In this document: piece by piece, positions 36,702 through 38,392 of the stretch
Layout of the letters: each line of letters begins with the position of its first letter
Numbering within the stretch: the first letter of the stretch is position 1
NCBI RefSeq assembly: GCF_001612745.1
Contig: NZ_BDBA01000125.1
Location: 1 to 38,392 of the forward strand
Reading direction: 5' to 3'
DNA length: 38,392 bases
From: Nocardia amamiensis NBRC 102102
Lineage (GTDB): Bacteria; Actinomycetota; Actinomycetes; Mycobacteriales; Mycobacteriaceae
Notes under the pieces: model-generated
What the model was told of the DNA's origin: nothing
Seen by the model: only the letters and a program-made list of their open reading frames with translations
Database searches by the model: none
Made by a program: the position numbers and the translations under genes

Positions 36702-38342
36702 ATGGACCGGCGCGGCTTCATTAGAAAATCCGCATTGGCAGCGGCAGCATCGCTCGTTTCGATTGCCGCAACAGCAGGTTCGCGGGCTTCGGCTAACGTC
36801 GGGGAAAACCCACGCACGGAGTGGTACCGCAGTACAGTGCCCGAGATTTTTGCGCCACTACCCGACCCACCGGAGCATAGCCCGGTGATCGTGATCGGCT
36901 CCGGGTTCGGTGGCGCGATCTCGGCCTTGCGGTTGGCCGAGGTAGGCGTGGACGTAACTGTGCTGGAACGCGGTTCGCGGTGGCCGAATGATCCGTGGCG
37001 GGACATCTTCAGCTCGGAAATGCTGCCGGACGGCCGGGGTGTGTGGCATCGCGACACCTTCTCCGACATTCTGCACAGCCTGTCCGGAGTCCCGTTTTCC
37101 TTGGGGGTCGACAATTTCGGCGGCGTGCTCTGCATCGACAACTATCCGAATATGCGTATTCTGCGGGGCGCGGCGGTGGGTGGAAGTTCGATCGTCTATA
37201 CCGGAGTATCCGCACAGCCGGAGCGGCGGTTCTTCGACACGCTGTTCGGCGGGCTGGTTGATTACCGTGAATTGGATGAGATCTATTTCCCTCGCGCACG
37301 TCGGATGTTGCGGATCAGCCCAATGCCCGACGATATCTACCACTCCCCTGCCTTTGCACACAGCCGAGCGTGGGACACGCTGGCCCGCCGGGCTGGATAC
37401 CGCCCTGAGCCCGCAGATTCGACGTGGAACTGGGCAGTGTTGCGCGACGAACTGTCCGGACGATCACTGGCCTCGGCGACCATTGGGCGCAGCACCATGG
37501 GCAATTCCAACGGCGCCAAGTTCGATCTGAACCAGACCTACCTGCGGTATGCGCAGGAAACCGGGCGGGCCCGGGTCTATCCAGGGCATCAGGTGGAATT
37601 CATCGTCCAGGAGCCCGGTGGACGATTCGGTGTCGCCATCACCAAACTTGCTCCGACCGGGGAGGTACTGCGCAGCCGCATGCTTACATGTGACCGCCTG
37701 ATCCTCGCCGCTGGGTCCGTCGGCACCTCCGAACTTCTCGTCCGCGCCCAAGCGACCGGGACGCTACCCGAGTTGAACGAACATGTCGGCGCCGGGTGGG
37801 GCTCCAACGGCAATGTGATCTTGGCTCCGTGGACTCTCAACTCTCCCGACTTAGGTCTGCAGGGCGCGTCCGTCGCCAGTCGTGTCCTCGATGAATCCGG
37901 GATGCCCACGGTCCTTGAGAATTTCGCGGTCCCCGGCGTACCGGTCGACGTCGGGATGCTCGTCGTCATCGGCCTGGTCCTCGACGAAACCCGCGGCACC
38001 TTCCGCTACGATTTCGCCACGAACAACGTCGTCCTGGATTGGCCATCCGGCGGCGGCGACGCGGCCTTGGCCGCCGCCGGCGCCGCAAGCAGCAGAATTG
38101 CGGCCGCCGGGCTGTCCCTTCTCCCCGCGGGTCTCGGCTACGCCAACGCCTGCTCCCACCCTCTCGGTGGGGCTGTCCTCGGCCGAGTAACCGACCCGTA
38201 CGGTCGAGTCCACGGCCACCCGGGCCTCTACGTCCTGGACGGTGCAGCCATCCCCGGCAATGCCGGCGCCGCAAATCCCTCGCTCACCATCAGCGCACTC
38301 ACCGAACGCAATATCGAGCAGATCATCCGCACCGGAGGTTAG
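36702..38342 (+). CDS. Tat-exported GMC oxidoreductase, cholesterol oxidase-like
   Basis: 546 residues from ATG 36702 (GAGGAA 8 bases 5'), 26 bp after the SRPBCC stop. The N-terminus MDRRGFIRKSALAAAASLVS is a twin-arginine signal, so it is probably exported. The Rossmann FAD motif VIVIGSGFGGAISALRLAE lies at 62-80. AAVGGSSIVYTGVS and NSNGAKFDLNQTYLRYA resemble the flavin/substrate elements of type I cholesterol oxidases. The C-terminal CSHPLGGAVLG (His about 486) and the block ending NPSLTISALTERN (Asn about 525) correspond to the catalytic His and Asn of that family. It would oxidise a secondary alcohol with O2. Being downstream of FAS-I and SRPBCC, it may act on the exported lipid product rather than a sterol, but sterol oxidation cannot be excluded. 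Confidence 0.88.
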   Translation: MDRRGFIRKSALAAAASLVSIAATAGSRASANVGENPRTEWYRSTVPEIFAPLPDPPEHSPVIVIGSGFGGAISALRLAEVGVDVTVLERGSRWPNDPWRDIFSSEMLPDGRGVWHRDTFSDILHSLSGVPFSLGVDNFGGVLCIDNYPNMRILRGAAVGGSSIVYTGVSAQPERRFFDTLFGGLVDYRELDEIYFPRARRMLRISPMPDDIYHSPAFAHSRAWDTLARRAGYRPEPADSTWNWAVLRDELSGRSLASATIGRSTMGNSNGAKFDLNQTYLRYAQETGRARVYPGHQVEFIVQEPGGRFGVAITKLAPTGEVLRSRMLTCDRLILAAGSVGTSELLVRAQATGTLPELNEHVGAGWGSNGNVILAPWTLNSPDLGLQGASVASRVLDESGMPTVLENFAVPGVPVDVGMLVVIGLVLDETRGTFRYDFATNNVVLDWPSGGGDAALAAAGAASSRIAAAGLSLLPAGLGYANACSHPLGGAVLGRVTDPYGRVHGHPGLYVLDGAAIPGNAGAANPSLTISALTERNIEQIIRTGG

Positions 38343-38392
38343 CCTCGCCCGTTCGCCGGTGTCCGGAATTACTAGGTTCTGCCTCCCAATAA

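Overview
The window comes from a high-GC actinobacterium of the Mycobacteriales, most likely Nocardia or a close relative. The grounds are a single-chain bacterial type I fatty acid synthase, an MmpL exporter, FAAL-loaded polyketide synthase architecture, a cholesterol-oxidase-like GMC flavoprotein and actinobacterial IS families. The genus is an inference; no rRNA or other marker gene is present.

Positions 1 to about 9,080 are a mosaic of broken genes. There are IS5, IS110 and IS3 transposase remnants and fragments of a Nudix hydrolase, a carboxylesterase, a large serine recombinase, a VOC (glyoxalase-fold) protein, a TetR regulator and an amidase. A few intact genes lie among them: an orphan protein with a weak SUMF1-like motif, a HupE/UreJ-type membrane protein, a TetR regulator and a universal stress protein.

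From about 9,090 to the end the window holds a lipid/polyketide/peptide biosynthetic locus. On the minus strand, reading from 26,248 downward, are a FAAL-ACP-KS-AT-DH-ER-KR-ACP polyketide synthase (2839 aa), an overlapping NRPS (C-A-PCP) fused to two tandem ketosynthase-III (thiolase-fold) domains (1769 aa), an MmpL exporter and an alpha/beta hydrolase. Divergently on the plus strand are a complete type I fatty acid synthase (3056 aa), an overlapping SRPBCC protein and a Tat-exported GMC oxidoreductase of the cholesterol oxidase type.

Inferred pathway: FAS-I may supply the acyl chain. FAAL adenylates it and loads it on ACP1. The PKS module extends it once with full reduction. The NRPS adds an amino acid predicted to be serine. 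No thioesterase or reductase release domain is visible. The C-terminal pair of KAS-III domains is the most likely release or further condensation step. The first has an intact Cys-His-Asn triad and an OleA-like DVSNAC motif; the second has lost the catalytic Cys and His. An active/inactive thiolase pair is what is described for the LstA/LstB (lipstatin) type of OleA-like heterodimer, here apparently fused in cis to an NRPS. MmpL, the hydrolase and the GMC oxidase would export and tailor the product.

A 17-bp palindrome (CTTGCAA-N3-TTGCAAG type) occurs in front of the TetR gene, between it and the universal stress gene, and just upstream of the hydrolase. This suggests a small TetR regulon touching the locus.
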